Shown piece by piece: positions 16,612 through 26,928 of a stretch of 64,000 nucleotides of DNA. The notes under the pieces are model-generated. The model saw nothing but the letters and a program-made list of their open reading frames with translations. It searched no databases and was not told where the DNA came from. How positions within the stretch are numbered: position 1 is the stretch's first letter; each line of letters begins with the position of its first letter. Both the position numbers and the translations under genes were made by a program. Source of the stretch: Shewanella frigidimarina (GTDB taxonomy: Bacteria; Pseudomonadota; Gammaproteobacteria; Enterobacterales; Shewanellaceae); the NCBI RefSeq assembly GCF_003797125.1, contig NZ_RKKE01000006.1:124001-188000 (forward strand), in the 5' to 3' direction.

Positions 16612-18870
16612 TTAAAATATACGAGATTGTTTCGCCAATAAATCAAAGAAGTCATTTTTCGGCATAGGTTTATAAAAATAATACCCTTGCACCGCTTCTA
16701 TATTCTGTTTTTTGATGAAATTTAATTCAACTTCAGTTTCAACACCTTCAGCGACAATTGACAGATCTAATGCCCGGCTCATACTGACAATAGCTTCAAT
16801 CAACGCTTCATGTCGCGCACCCAATGAAATTTTCTGGATAAAGGATTTATCAATTTTAACTTGATCCACTGGGAAGTTTGCCAAATACGATAAAGATGAA
16901 TAACCAGTACCAAAATCATCTACTGAAATTTGCATTCCACGATGCCGAAGTTCTGTTAATAATTGGCTAATCGATGATTGTTGTTTCATCATTAATGATT
17001 CGGTGATCTCTAAAGTGATCAACTGATACGGGATCTCGCCGCCACCTAGCGCTTCTGAAATGTTATCAAAATAGTTTAAAAAGCGTTGTTGTAGATCGGT
17101 CGTCCAAAATTCAATCGTCGATACATTAATGGCAAAAGGAATCGCGTAACCGCTTTTTTGCAATGCGATGATACTGGTTAACGCTTGCGTTCTCACCCAC
17201 TCACCTATTTGAACTATTAAACCCGACTCTTCTGCAATAGGAATAAACTCATCTGGCGAAATAAATTGACCATCATGTATCCAGCGCAATAACACTTCTG
17301 CTTTAATGATTTGGCCACTAAACGGATTTACAATAGGTTGATAATATAATTCAAATTCATTTTGGCTCAATGCAGATTTAAGGTGTAAGTATAACTCAGC
17401 ATGTCTTTCAGCATCTTTTTGGATCTGCTGATTAAAAAACTGCAAACAATTACGACCTCGAGATTTTGCATTGTACATAGCTTGTGTGGCGTAATTTAGT
17501 ATTTGTTCCACATTATCAGCATCGTGTGGATATCGAGCGAGGCCAGTACTCATGGATAACATGACATCTTGACCGCCAACAATAAAAAGTTTTTTCAATT
17601 CATTCGTTAGATCATCAAAAAGACTAATTAATGACTCGGTACACATTTTACCCGGTAACACTAATGCAAATTCATCGGCAGCAATACGTGCAATAAGGAC
17701 ATTATCAGGAATGACACTCAGTAAACGCTGTGCGACAAATTTCAATACAAGGTCACCATTATCATGCCCGAGGGTGTCGTTAATTTGTTTAAAATGGTCG
17801 ATGTCCATCAACATCAAGCTAAAGTCTTGCTTACAACCGTCCACGCTGTCTTCTGAATCTATCATTGCTTGTAGACTTTCAAACAAGTATTTACGGTTCG
17901 ACAATCCGGTAAGTTGATCATAGTTGGATTGAAAGTTAATCATTTTTTCAGCGTTTTTACGTGCGGAAATATCGGTAATTAACCATGCAAAACAATTCTG
18001 TTGCGTAAAACTATCCCTAATAACGGTCACATTAAGCGAGATATCAATAATATCATTGTCAGTTTTAAGACCTTTTAACTCCCCTTGCCAAGGGTGTCCG
18101 CGATTTAAATGTTCAAATAAGTCTGCTACTACATTTTGTTGGGAATGACTCAAAAAGCGATTAACATCAAATAATTTAAGATTGGCGTAATAGGTAGACG
18201 TTAAGGATTTAAAAATTGGATTGGCTGATAATACCGAGTTGTCTTCACTGGTAATAACTAACGCAATGGGCAAGCTGTTAAATATTTTGCTACTTAACCG
18301 TTGAATATGCATTCCACGGCTTCGTTCAATGGCTAAACTGGCCAAACGTGCCGCTTCTTGTATTAGGTGTAAATCTTGCTCCGACGGCGATTTAATCGTG
18401 TCATAGTACATGGCAAAAGTACCGAGTACATTTTGATTACTGTCTTTTATTGGTTCAGACCAACACGCTTTCAATCCGGCTTTTAAAGGTAATGCTTTAA
18501 AGGCTTTCCAATTAGGATGATGTTCAATGTCTTCAACAATGACTCTTTCACAAGTATATGCGGCGGCGCCACAAGAGCCCACATCAACGCCAATCTCGAT
18601 GCCGTTAATCGCATTGTTATATTCTTCAGGAAGATTGGGAGCCGCACCCGAGAATAACCGTTTACCGTCATCACTCAATAAAAGCACTGATGCACGAGTA
18701 CCAATTTTTTGTGCTTCTATCAATAATACTAAGGCATGAAGCATTTCGCCTAATGGTAGGCCCTGCAATACCATATCGAGTATTGTACTGTATCGCTCGA
18801 TACTCGATTCACGAAAATCATGTTGGTCTGTTTTTTCTATGAATTTATTGATATGCGGTCCTATATCCAT
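16612..18870 (-). CDS. GAF-PAS-GGDEF-EAL protein, probable c-di-GMP phosphodiesterase
   Basis: 752 residues, cytoplasmic by lack of membrane segments. An N-terminal GAF domain (about 30-180) and a PAS-like sensor (about 195-310) precede GGDEF (about 318-480) and EAL (about 495-750). The GGDEF signature is AADEF, so cyclase activity is doubtful; such degenerate domains often bind GTP. The EAL domain keeps its key residues: EVLLRW, NVS, ITE, DDFGTGYSSL, VDQVKID, VAEGVE and QGYYFYKP. It therefore probably hydrolyses c-di-GMP in response to the sensor domains. The gene stands alone, ending near the ald terminator. Confidence 0.9.
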   Translation of the reverse strand: MDIGPHINKFIEKTDQHDFRESSIERYSTILDMVLQGLPLGEMLHALVLLIEAQKIGTRASVLLLSDDGKRLFSGAAPNLPEEYNNAINGIEIGVDVGSCGAAAYTCERVIVEDIEHHPNWKAFKALPLKAGLKACWSEPIKDSNQNVLGTFAMYYDTIKSPSEQDLHLIQEAARLASLAIERSRGMHIQRLSSKIFNSLPIALVITSEDNSVLSANPIFKSLTSTYYANLKLFDVNRFLSHSQQNVVADLFEHLNRGHPWQGELKGLKTDNDIIDISLNVTVIRDSFTQQNCFAWLITDISARKNAEKMINFQSNYDQLTGLSNRKYLFESLQAMIDSEDSVDGCKQDFSLMLMDIDHFKQINDTLGHDNGDLVLKFVAQRLLSVIPDNVLIARIAADEFALVLPGKMCTESLISLFDDLTNELKKLFIVGGQDVMLSMSTGLARYPHDADNVEQILNYATQAMYNAKSRGRNCLQFFNQQIQKDAERHAELYLHLKSALSQNEFELYYQPIVNPFSGQIIKAEVLLRWIHDGQFISPDEFIPIAEESGLIVQIGEWVRTQALTSIIALQKSGYAIPFAINVSTIEFWTTDLQQRFLNYFDNISEALGGGEIPYQLITLEITESLMMKQQSSISQLLTELRHRGMQISVDDFGTGYSSLSYLANFPVDQVKIDKSFIQKISLGARHEALIEAIVSMSRALDLSIVAEGVETEVELNFIKKQNIEAVQGYYFYKPMPKNDFFDLLAKQSRIF

Positions 18871-19011
18871 AACGCTCCATTATTACGGCGAATGCTTAAA
18901 AATAGATATTTTTAATATGAATAAGATTATGCATTTGTGAGAACTTAATCAATGTCTTAACGTAAATTAATTCAAAACACTCAGTTTAACGAGCAAAAAT
19001 TATCCATAAAT

Positions 19012-19042
19012 AAAAACAGTGCAAATAAATGCACTGTTTTTA
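19012..19042 (-). terminator. terminator downstream of the RNA methyltransferase gene
   Basis: The stem AAAACAGTGCA/TGCACTGTTTT with a short loop and A/T flanks separates the methyltransferase gene from the GGDEF-EAL gene. Confidence 0.85.
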
Positions 19043-19093
19043 TGTTACTCACCATCAATTTAATGAATATAAAAATTGGTATTAATTGAATAA

Positions 19094-20308
19094 TTATTCG
19101 CTAATGCGTTCCATCTTTGCAAGATAGAAACCATCGAAGCCGCGTTCCGAAACCAGAATGTTCTCATCTTCAATAAGCTTGAATTGTGGATTGTCTGCAA
19201 GAAATGCATCAATTTGATCTCGATTTTCTTCTGGCATGATTGAACAAGTCGCATAGATTAATATTCCGCCGACTTTAACCATACGGCTGTAGCTTTGCAA
19301 AATATGCTTCTGCAATTCAACCAACACAGGCAAACGCTCAGGAGTATCACGCCACTTTGAATCTGGATTGCGTTTTAGCACACCAAGTCCAGAACAAGGT
19401 ACATCTAATAGCACACGGTCAGCGGTTAATTTTAAGCGTTTAATGGTTTTTGAACTGGCAATAATCCGCGTTTCAACGTTATGGGCACCTGCACGTTTAG
19501 CGCGAGTTTTAAGATTATCCAGTTTCCATTGCTCAATATCCATCGCGAGCAAACGGCCCTTACCTTGCATTTGTGCCGCAATATGCAAGGTTTTACCGCC
19601 CGCACCTGCACAAGCATCAACAACACGCATACCTGGTTTTGCATCAACAGCATTAGCAACTAATTGTGAACCAGCGTCTTGCTGTTCAAACCAACCGTCT
19701 TTAAATGCATCGGTACGAAATAATGCTGAGTCTGAAGTGACCTCAATAGCAGAAGCCACATCGCTTACTTCTATTGCCGTTACGCCTTCTTTTTTAAGTC
19801 TTTCAATAAGGGCGTCGCGATTACATTTCAGTTCATTAACGCGTAAATAGCGTTTTGGTTGCTCTGCCAGTGCCGCACGTTCAGCAGGCCACTTGTCACC
19901 CAATTGTGCTTGACCAAGCTCATTTAGCCACTCAGGACAACCATCCCATAATACAGGGTCTGTTTTGGCTTGTTCTAGATTAGCCTCAAATGCTGCTTGC
20001 TCTAGTTGCAATGAATACTGCATTTTAGGTAAATCTAAGCCATGAAATACATGCCAGCCGTTAAGTAATTTTGACCCTAAACGATCAAATTCTTCTGGTT
20101 TAATATCAACAAGAAAACAATATAAGTTTAAACGACGTAAAATATCGCCGGTGACTTGCGTGATCCGCGCTTGCTCTGATGGGTTAAGCGTTAAACCAGA
20201 AAAATGCTCTGAATAAGCTCTATCTAATGGTTTTCCTCGGGTTAACACCATGGTTAGCACATTTAAGACTAACTCTGATGAACTGCCTGACAACGGATAA
20301 GTCAACAT
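19094..20308 (-). CDS. RsmB/NOP-family RNA m5C methyltransferase
   Basis: 404 residues. An N-terminal NusB-like helical region (about 1-130) precedes a Rossmann methyltransferase. The SAM motif I is VDACAGAGGKTLH (about 229-241). The two cysteines of RNA m5C enzymes are present in DVPCSGLG (about 299-306) and YATCSI (about 355-360). It is close to RsmB but the family has several members in Shewanella, so I give no symbol. The target is probably 16S or other structured RNA. It has its own terminator and no co-directional partner close by. Confidence 0.88.
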   Translation of the reverse strand: MLTYPLSGSSSELVLNVLTMVLTRGKPLDRAYSEHFSGLTLNPSEQARITQVTGDILRRLNLYCFLVDIKPEEFDRLGSKLLNGWHVFHGLDLPKMQYSLQLEQAAFEANLEQAKTDPVLWDGCPEWLNELGQAQLGDKWPAERAALAEQPKRYLRVNELKCNRDALIERLKKEGVTAIEVSDVASAIEVTSDSALFRTDAFKDGWFEQQDAGSQLVANAVDAKPGMRVVDACAGAGGKTLHIAAQMQGKGRLLAMDIEQWKLDNLKTRAKRAGAHNVETRIIASSKTIKRLKLTADRVLLDVPCSGLGVLKRNPDSKWRDTPERLPVLVELQKHILQSYSRMVKVGGILIYATCSIMPEENRDQIDAFLADNPQFKLIEDENILVSERGFDGFYLAKMERISE

Positions 20309-20610
20309 GGGGGCTCTCTATCTAATATAACGATCAATTTAAAAACGTGCTGATCATAGGGATTAAAGCTGTTGATAGCAAGGCCATATCAGCCTTTACT
20401 CCTCACTTTGGAAGCATAAAAGAGTCAATCATTCTATGTTTATAGATTTTCTGTGAATGACCTTTTGTAACATCACCCGACCTTAATACGTTGAAGCCAA
20501 CACTTGCCCTTTCACAACTGTGTGATGTTATGTTCACTAATGCAAAACATAAAAAAGCGGCCCGAAAGCCGCTGATGATTTAGTGCAATGTATCTGTAAT
20601 CAAAACCAGA
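20309..20610. other. intergenic region with one terminator
   Basis: I see no gene. It contains the methyltransferase promoter and ribosome binding site on the right-to-left strand near 20309-20340 and the terminator of the upstream transporter gene at 20551-20576. Confidence 0.6.
20551..20576 (-). terminator. intrinsic terminator of the sugar permease gene
   Basis: On the minus strand the hairpin AGCGGC-TTTCGG-GCCGCT is followed by a run of T, 35 bases after the permease stop codon. Confidence 0.88.
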
Positions 20611-21876
20611 TTACATTCTTGAGCCTTTAGCGCCATAGAATAAAATAAACGCATAACACACAACTGGTAAAATAAACGCCACTTGCAAGCCCATATTATC
20701 GGCCATCACACCCTGTAATAACGGTACAATTGCGCCGCCAACAATGGCTAAACATAATATGCCGCTACCTTGTGAGGTGTGTGGACCTAAATCTCGCAAT
20801 GCTAAGCTAAAGATAGTTGGGAACATAATCGAATTAAACAATCCAACTGCCAAAATTGACCACATGGCCACAGCGCCAGTACTGTTCATTGCCACTAACA
20901 CCAGTGCTGCGGCAACAAAAGCGTTAAACGCTAACATGTTACCTGCTGGGATTTTTTGCATAATCACAGAACCGACAAAACGGCCTATCATCGCCCCGCC
21001 CCAATAGTAGGTGATATATTTAGCGGCTTCTGCTTCTTGTAAACCGGCAACTTGTTCTTCGCCTAAGAAGTTGACTAAAAAGCTACCAATAGAGACTTCA
21101 GCGCCAACATAAACAAAAATACCGACAGCACCCAACACTAAATGCATGCTTTGTAAGGCACTGGTTTTACCATTATGCGTTATCACACCAGTAGCAGAAT
21201 CATCGCTGTGTTCAGCAATGGTAGGTAAATTGAGTTTGGAAAAAATTAATGCGAGTAAGCCTAACATTGCAGCCAGAATAAGGTATGGAAGCTTTACCAC
21301 TTCAGCTTCTGATTGTGCTTGGCTTAAGCCTTCTACCGCACCAGATGCAACAGACAATATCAATACAGCACCAAAGAAAGGAGCTACAGTCGTCCCTAAT
21401 GCATTAAATGCTTGGGTTAGGTTTAAACGACTTGATGCGGTTTCAACTGAGCCCAACGCATTGACATAAGGGTTTGCCGCCACTTGTAAAATGGTGATCC
21501 CAGACGCCAATACAAACAGTGCACCTAGGAATAATCCATAAGTTGCAAACGCTGCAGCCGGGTAAAATAACAAACACCCGATACAAGCAATGACGAGCCC
21601 AGTGACGATACCTTTTTGATAACCTAATTTTTTGACTAACTTACCTGCTGGTAATGAGACTAAAAAGTACGCCCCAAAGAAACAAAACTGGATCAACATT
21701 GCTTCGGTGTAATTGAGTGAGAACACCGCTTTTAAATGTGGGATGAGAATATCATTTAAACAGGTAATAAATCCCCACATGAAAAACAGTGAAGTCAATG
21801 ACACTAGAGCAAAGCGATAACTACCGCTGTCACCTGTCACTGTTGTTTGTTGAGTACTTTGCATTGATGAAGCCAT
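20611..21876 (-). CDS. FucP/GluP-type sugar:H+ symporter (MFS)
   Basis: 421 residues with about 12 membrane segments. The opening FFMWGFITCLNDILIPHLK (about 31-49) and VAANPYVNALG (about 130-140) are signatures of the FucP/GluP glucose-galactose-fucose permease group. It follows the cytoplasmic alpha-glucosidase gene on the same strand with a terminator at 22004-22036 between them, so it probably depends partly on readthrough. Glucose or maltose uptake is the likely role within the maltodextrin system. No operator copy is seen directly upstream. Confidence 0.85.
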   Translation of the reverse strand: MASSMQSTQQTTVTGDSGSYRFALVSLTSLFFMWGFITCLNDILIPHLKAVFSLNYTEAMLIQFCFFGAYFLVSLPAGKLVKKLGYQKGIVTGLVIACIGCLLFYPAAAFATYGLFLGALFVLASGITILQVAANPYVNALGSVETASSRLNLTQAFNALGTTVAPFFGAVLILSVASGAVEGLSQAQSEAEVVKLPYLILAAMLGLLALIFSKLNLPTIAEHSDDSATGVITHNGKTSALQSMHLVLGAVGIFVYVGAEVSIGSFLVNFLGEEQVAGLQEAEAAKYITYYWGGAMIGRFVGSVIMQKIPAGNMLAFNAFVAAALVLVAMNSTGAVAMWSILAVGLFNSIMFPTIFSLALRDLGPHTSQGSGILCLAIVGGAIVPLLQGVMADNMGLQVAFILPVVCYAFILFYGAKGSRM

Positions 21877-22003
21877 AGAGTGGTCTCTTCTTGTTAATTA
21901 TTGTTATATTGCTTTTTTGTCTATCTATAATGACGGCCATATAAGATATGACCGTTAGATGCATTAGCTTTTATATTGTTTGTATATTGAAAACTACCGA
22001 AAC

Positions 22004-22036
22004 AAAAAAGCCGAAATACATGAGCATTTCGGCTTA
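22004..22036 (-). terminator. terminator between alpha-glucosidase and permease genes
   Basis: The stem AAGCCGAAAT/ATTTCGGCTT with an 8-nt loop is followed on the minus strand by TTTTTTG. It lies 7 bases after the glucosidase stop and may reduce expression of the downstream permease. Confidence 0.85.
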
Positions 22037-22042
22037 GTCACA

Positions 22043-23677
22043 CTACTTTCCAAGCAAACCATAAAAACTGGCAAAACTTGGTAACACAATGGTCGCTGGA
22101 TGCTGTTTATCTTGCGCGCCACTGAGTAAACCATGGCCCTCTAAGATCGAAGATAAAGGTAACTCTTTTAGGTCAAAGGTTTGTTGCGCTGCAGATAAGT
22201 TAAACAGGACTAACATTCGTTGTTGATCTTGACTGCGGATGAACGCTAATACATCAGCATGGCTATCAATAAACTGAATATCACCTTCAATCAGGATATT
22301 TTGCTGTTTGCGCCACAGTAAAAAATGGCGATAACTGTTCAGTATTGAATCTTGATCTGCTTCTTGTACATCTACGGCACTATTATTATGCAACGGATCT
22401 ATTGGTAGCCAAGGTGTTGCGTCACTAAAACCTGCATTAGGAGCTTCTTTTACCCAAGGCATTGGCGTGCGACATCCATCACGGCCTTTAAACATTGGCC
22501 AAAACGCTATTCCGAATGGATCTTGTAATTGACTAAATTCAATCGGTGCTTCAGTTAAGCCTAATTCTTCACCCTGATAACTACACACACTGCCACGTAA
22601 TGAAAACAACATCGCATTGAGCATTTTAACCATTGTTGGGTTAACACTGTCTTTACCCCAACGAGATGCAACACGCTTCACATCATGATTGCCGATAGCC
22701 CAACATGGCCAACCATCACCAATGCTGGCTTCCAGTTCTTCAACGGTTTGGCGAATATAAGCCGCGCTAAAGTCATCCGTTAACAACTCAAAACTGTAGG
22801 CCATGTGTAAACGGTCGTCACCCTGGGTGTATTCAGCCATCGTGGCAAGTGAGTCTTCAGATGACACTTCACCTAAAGTAACCGCGCCAGGGTAACGATT
22901 TATTAATGCACGTAACTCTTCAATAAAACCAACAGTTTGTGGGCGAGTGTTATTGTAGTAATGGTATTGATAAGCATAAGGGTTATCTTCACTGAAGCCA
23001 CGACCTTGACGCTTGTCTTTTGGTTTAGCAGGGTTATCACGTAATTGTTCATCGTGATAACAGAATGTAATCGCATCTAGACGGAAACCATCAACGCCTT
23101 TTTTAAGCCAAAATTCAACATTATCGAGCACAGCTTGACGAACCTGCGGACAATGGAAATTAACATCAGGCTGACTTTTAAGAAAATTATGTAAGTAGTA
23201 TTGCTGACGGCGTGGTTCCCATTCCCAAGCACAACCACCAAAAATAGCGAGCCAATTGTTAGGCACACTGCCATCATCTTTTGGATCGGCCCATACATAC
23301 CAATCGGCTTTATCATTATCACGACTTTGACGACTTTGCTCGAACCAATGATGTTGATCTGAGGTATGACTGAGTACTTGGTCAATCACCACTTTTATAT
23401 TTAGTTGATGGGCTTTCTCAATAAGTTGGTCAAAGTCGGCCATGGTGCCAAACAGTGGGTCGATTTCAAGATAATCACTAATGTCGTAACCAAAGTCTTT
23501 CATTGGTGATTTGAAAAAAGGCGAAATCCAAATTGCATCAACATTTAAACTGGCAATATAATCAAGTTTAGCAATGATGCCCTGCAAGTCGCCGACACCG
23601 TCACCATTAGAATCCATTAAACTGCGTGGATAGATTTGATATATCACTCCACCGCGCCACCAGGTTACCTGATCCAT
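22043..23677 (-). CDS. cytoplasmic alpha-glucosidase, GH13 (subfamily 23-like)
   Basis: 544 residues with no signal peptide. It hydrolyses terminal alpha-linked glucose from maltose and short maltodextrins. Catalytic residues of GH13 are visible: nucleophile Asp in GFRLDAITF (about 200), acid Glu in GEVSSED (about 268) and transition-state Asp in GNHDVKR (about 330). The conserved first region is DQVLSHTS. The start has AAGGGGAAGC directly upstream. Its promoter and operator lie at 23773-23822 on the same strand. It is the intracellular end of the maltodextrin pathway encoded around it. Confidence 0.94.
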   Translation of the reverse strand: MDQVTWWRGGVIYQIYPRSLMDSNGDGVGDLQGIIAKLDYIASLNVDAIWISPFFKSPMKDFGYDISDYLEIDPLFGTMADFDQLIEKAHQLNIKVVIDQVLSHTSDQHHWFEQSRQSRDNDKADWYVWADPKDDGSVPNNWLAIFGGCAWEWEPRRQQYYLHNFLKSQPDVNFHCPQVRQAVLDNVEFWLKKGVDGFRLDAITFCYHDEQLRDNPAKPKDKRQGRGFSEDNPYAYQYHYYNNTRPQTVGFIEELRALINRYPGAVTLGEVSSEDSLATMAEYTQGDDRLHMAYSFELLTDDFSAAYIRQTVEELEASIGDGWPCWAIGNHDVKRVASRWGKDSVNPTMVKMLNAMLFSLRGSVCSYQGEELGLTEAPIEFSQLQDPFGIAFWPMFKGRDGCRTPMPWVKEAPNAGFSDATPWLPIDPLHNNSAVDVQEADQDSILNSYRHFLLWRKQQNILIEGDIQFIDSHADVLAFIRSQDQQRMLVLFNLSAAQQTFDLKELPLSSILEGHGLLSGAQDKQHPATIVLPSFASFYGLLGK

Positions 23678-23772
23678 TGCTTCCCCTTAGAATTAAGCTA
23701 ACCCCAAAACACCTATGAGTTACCTTGATGTTGCGGCTGGGTAACAGCTCGCTGTTGTTTTTCATTACCCCG

Positions 23773-23822
23773 AGGATACGTGAATAAGGAAATCAGGTTC
23801 AATACACCTGCATACGTATGCA
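23773..23822 (-). promoter_or_regulatory. operator and promoter of the alpha-glucosidase unit
   Basis: A perfect palindrome TGCATACGTATGCA lies at 23809-23822. On the minus strand it is followed, after 6 bases, by TTGAAC (23802-23797), an 18-base spacer and TATCCT (23778-23773). The same geometry occurs at three other maltodextrin promoters in the window. Confidence 0.65.
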
Positions 23823-23957
23823 AAGAATTAATTGATCTATCGCACATATTAAAATCAATAAAAGGTACATAAATACAACAGATTAACTAGTATAAGTGGC
23901 ACCACCAAGATGTTTCACAATTGTAAAATCCAGCCACTAATTCGCCACTAATAACGT

Positions 23958-24006
23958 TGAATACGTATGCATAATATTGTCGGCAAAACTGTACTGGGAG
24001 TAGTAT
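23958..24006 (+). promoter_or_regulatory. operator and promoter of the TonB-receptor unit
   Basis: Operator TGAATACGTATGCA at 23958-23971, five bases, -35 TTGTCG at 23977-23982, 18-base spacer, -10 TAGTAT at 24001-24006. The weak -35 and adjacent operator fit an activator-dependent promoter. Confidence 0.65.
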
Positions 24007-24181
24007 CGTCACTGTTGTGCAACAATTTGGTCATAACTTCGGCACTTATGCAGTCACTTATAAAGTTAATTAAGCATGCTGAAGAAAAAACACAATAAAG
24101 ACTGTAACCAAAATTCAAAAGGACACTAACACTCGACCTGGACTTCAAGTTGTTAAGTATCCACTTAAAGGGGAAAGATGA

Positions 24182-26902
24182 ATGTTGCTATTTAAACCGA
24201 GCCTACTTACGCTAGCGTTAGTTGCTGCAGGTGCAAGCATGAGTGCTTACGCTGCGGATGACGTTAATACTACGGAAACTGCCGAAGAAAATATCGAAGT
24301 GATTCAAGTCACTGGTATTCGTCGCAGTTTACAAGAATCACAATCACTAAAAATGTCTTCATCATCCATTGTTGAAGCTATTTCTGCTGAAGACATTGGT
24401 AAATTACCAGATGTTAGTATTGCAGAGTCACTCGCCCGCTTACCTGGTGTATCAGCACAACGTTTAGATGGACGTGCTAACGTTATCTCTATCCGTGGTT
24501 TAGGCCCAGATTTCACTACCGCGACATTAAACGGTCGCGAACAAGCTTCGGTTAACGACAACCGTGGTGTTGAGTTTGACCAATACCCTTCTGAATTATT
24601 AAATCGTGTTGTTGTGTACAAAACACCAGATGCTTCTGTAATGGCACAAGCCATTGGCGGCACGGTAGATATGCAAACTATTAGCCCATTAACCCATGGC
24701 GAGCAAACTATTGCGATGTCGCTTCGTGGCGAGATGAACGACTTAGGTTCACTTAACAGTGGCTCAAGTGACACTGGTTATCGTGGTAGTATTTCATACA
24801 TCGACCAGTTTGCAGACGACACTATCGGTATTGCGTTAGGTTATGCCCGCATGATGTCACCAAACCAAGAAGAACGCTGGCAGGCATGGGGTTATCCAGA
24901 AAATGATGCTGGAGACAGTGTTTTAGGTGGCGCAAAACCATTTGTGCGTTCAAGTGAATTAGAACGTGATGGTATATTAGCTGTATTTGAATACGCACCT
25001 AACGAAAAATTCACTTCAGTTGTTGACATTTACTATACAAAGTTCACTGATGACCAGCGTTTACGTGGTATCGAAATTCCTGCTGCTTGGGGCACTAACG
25101 GTGGTGTCACCTCGACAACTACCGAAGATGGTTTAGTGACCCAAGGAACCATTAATGGCGCCGAAGTCGTTATCCGTAACGATGTCAACAAACGTGATGC
25201 TGAATCACTGTCAATTGGCTGGAACAACAAGTTCACCATCAATGACAATTGGAGCGTTGAAGCTGATATCGCTTTATCAAAAGCTGAACGTACCGATATT
25301 GGTATGGAAAGTTATACCGGTACAGGCCGTGGCACCGGTGTTGGCGCAGTTGATGACCTAGGTTTTAACTACAATGGTAATGGCGGTTATAACTTTACCC
25401 ATGACCTTAATTATGCCGATCCTAATGTCATCAAATTAGGCGACCCACTTGGTTGGGGTAGCCCACTTGGTGCCAATACTCAAGACGGTTTTATCAACAA
25501 GCCAGAAATTGATGATGAGCTTAAATCATTCCGTTTAAGCGCAGAATATGTGTTTGATGACGGTGCAGTGCGCAGCGTTGAGTTTGGTGTTAACCGCACT
25601 AATCGCGATAAAAGCAAGCTTGATAAAGGTTATTATCTAACGTTGGCTGGTTATGACGGTTCTGATGACTACTTAGAAACTGTACCAGAGCAATATTTAT
25701 TATCGCCAACCTCACTCGATTTCTTTGGCATGGGTGATGTACTGAGTTATGACTCGCTAGCGTTTTATAACGATGGTGGTTATACCGAAACAGACGTTGC
25801 TGATGTAGATTTATCACGTGCGACAAACTCTTGGGCAGTATCAGAAGAAGTCTCTACTTTTTATGTTAAAACCAACCTAGAGTCTGAATTATTTGGTTTT
25901 CCATTAACCGGTAACGTCGGCATTCAAGCTGTACACACAGACCAAAGCTCAGACGGTACTGTGGCGACAGTAGAAAACGGAGTAGTGACATTAACGCCTC
26001 GTACTGCTGGTGATTCATACCTTGAATGGTTACCTAGCATGAACTTAGGTTTTGAAGTTGCCGATGGTCAAATGTTGCGTTTTGCTGCTGCGCGTACGTT
26101 AACTCGTGCTCGTATGGATAAAATGAACGCTAACGTTAACTTTAGCTACAACCAAAACCCAAATGACGGTGTTAACTGGTCAGGTGGTGCAGGTAATCCT
26201 GAGCTACGTCCATGGTTAGCGCGTCAATACGACATAAGCTATGAAAACTACTTTAGTGACCAAGGTTATTTCTCGGTAGCGGTTTTCTATAAAGACTTAG
26301 AAAACTACGTTTATGATCAACAAACTAACTTTGATTTCAGCACTATTTTGCCACAAAACCCAGGTGACAACCCAATTGGGAATGTCAGCCAACCTCAAAA
26401 CGGTAATGGCGGTTATGTACAAGGTATTGAAGCATCATTATCAATCGACTTTGGTTTGTTTGCTGATTCTCTAAGTGGTTTTGGTACCATTTTAAGTGGT
26501 TCATACAACGACAGCGAAGTGAAAGAAACATCAGACAGTGATCCAACGACTCTGCCAGGCCTTTCTGAAAAAACCTTCAATGCCACTGTTTACTATGAAA
26601 ACTCTGGTTTTGAAGCACGTATCAGCTCACGCTATCGTAGTGACTTCTTAGGTGAAGTAACTAAAATCAGTCTACAGCGTGAAAACGTTAACATAAAAGC
26701 TGAAACTGTTGTTGATGCACAAATTGGTTATGACTTTACTGAAAGCGGTATCGATGCCCTATACGGTTTATCGGTGCAGTTCCAAATAAACAACTTAACT
26801 AACGAGCCATTTACATCGTACACAGGTGATGATCAACGTTTAGTACGTGATTATCAAAACTACGGTCGTAACTTTATGTTAGGCGCAAACTACAAGTTCT
26901 AA
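24182..26902 (+). CDS. TonB-dependent receptor, probable maltodextrin importer
   Basis: 906 residues. A signal peptide (cut after SAYA, about residue 24) is followed by a TonB-box-like stretch IEVIQVTG, a plug domain (SIAESLARLPGVSAQR, IRGLGPDF) and a 22-strand barrel ending in FMLGANYKF with terminal Phe. The long form with RRSLQESQ near the N-terminus is typical of the carbohydrate receptors of Alteromonadales and Caulobacter (MalA type). The start at 24182 follows AAGGGGAAAG; an overlapping ATG four bases earlier stops at once. It is the first gene of the unit containing the flavoprotein and two GH13 genes. Confidence 0.9.
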   Translation: MLLFKPSLLTLALVAAGASMSAYAADDVNTTETAEENIEVIQVTGIRRSLQESQSLKMSSSSIVEAISAEDIGKLPDVSIAESLARLPGVSAQRLDGRANVISIRGLGPDFTTATLNGREQASVNDNRGVEFDQYPSELLNRVVVYKTPDASVMAQAIGGTVDMQTISPLTHGEQTIAMSLRGEMNDLGSLNSGSSDTGYRGSISYIDQFADDTIGIALGYARMMSPNQEERWQAWGYPENDAGDSVLGGAKPFVRSSELERDGILAVFEYAPNEKFTSVVDIYYTKFTDDQRLRGIEIPAAWGTNGGVTSTTTEDGLVTQGTINGAEVVIRNDVNKRDAESLSIGWNNKFTINDNWSVEADIALSKAERTDIGMESYTGTGRGTGVGAVDDLGFNYNGNGGYNFTHDLNYADPNVIKLGDPLGWGSPLGANTQDGFINKPEIDDELKSFRLSAEYVFDDGAVRSVEFGVNRTNRDKSKLDKGYYLTLAGYDGSDDYLETVPEQYLLSPTSLDFFGMGDVLSYDSLAFYNDGGYTETDVADVDLSRATNSWAVSEEVSTFYVKTNLESELFGFPLTGNVGIQAVHTDQSSDGTVATVENGVVTLTPRTAGDSYLEWLPSMNLGFEVADGQMLRFAAARTLTRARMDKMNANVNFSYNQNPNDGVNWSGGAGNPELRPWLARQYDISYENYFSDQGYFSVAVFYKDLENYVYDQQTNFDFSTILPQNPGDNPIGNVSQPQNGNGGYVQGIEASLSIDFGLFADSLSGFGTILSGSYNDSEVKETSDSDPTTLPGLSEKTFNATVYYENSGFEARISSRYRSDFLGEVTKISLQRENVNIKAETVVDAQIGYDFTESGIDALYGLSVQFQINNLTNEPFTSYTGDDQRLVRDYQNYGRNFMLGANYKF

Positions 26903-26928
26903 TTGGCTTGTAGAATGTACTAAACCGA

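Larger units (their letters stand above)
23678..24181. promoter_or_regulatory. divergent control region of the maltodextrin locus
   Basis: This 504-bp gap separates the alpha-glucosidase unit (minus) from the TonB-receptor unit (plus). It holds two operator palindromes, each next to a promoter directed at its own unit, with about 150 bases between the operators. The receptor leader (about 24013-24181) ends in AAAGGGGAAAG before the ATG and shows no convincing switch structure. Confidence 0.65.

Noticed and set aside
23809..23971. CRP binding sites as explanation of the palindromes
   Set aside because: The consensus TGTGA-N6-TCACA is not met; the four sites instead share TGAATACGTATGCA with a CG-containing centre typical of LacI-family operators.
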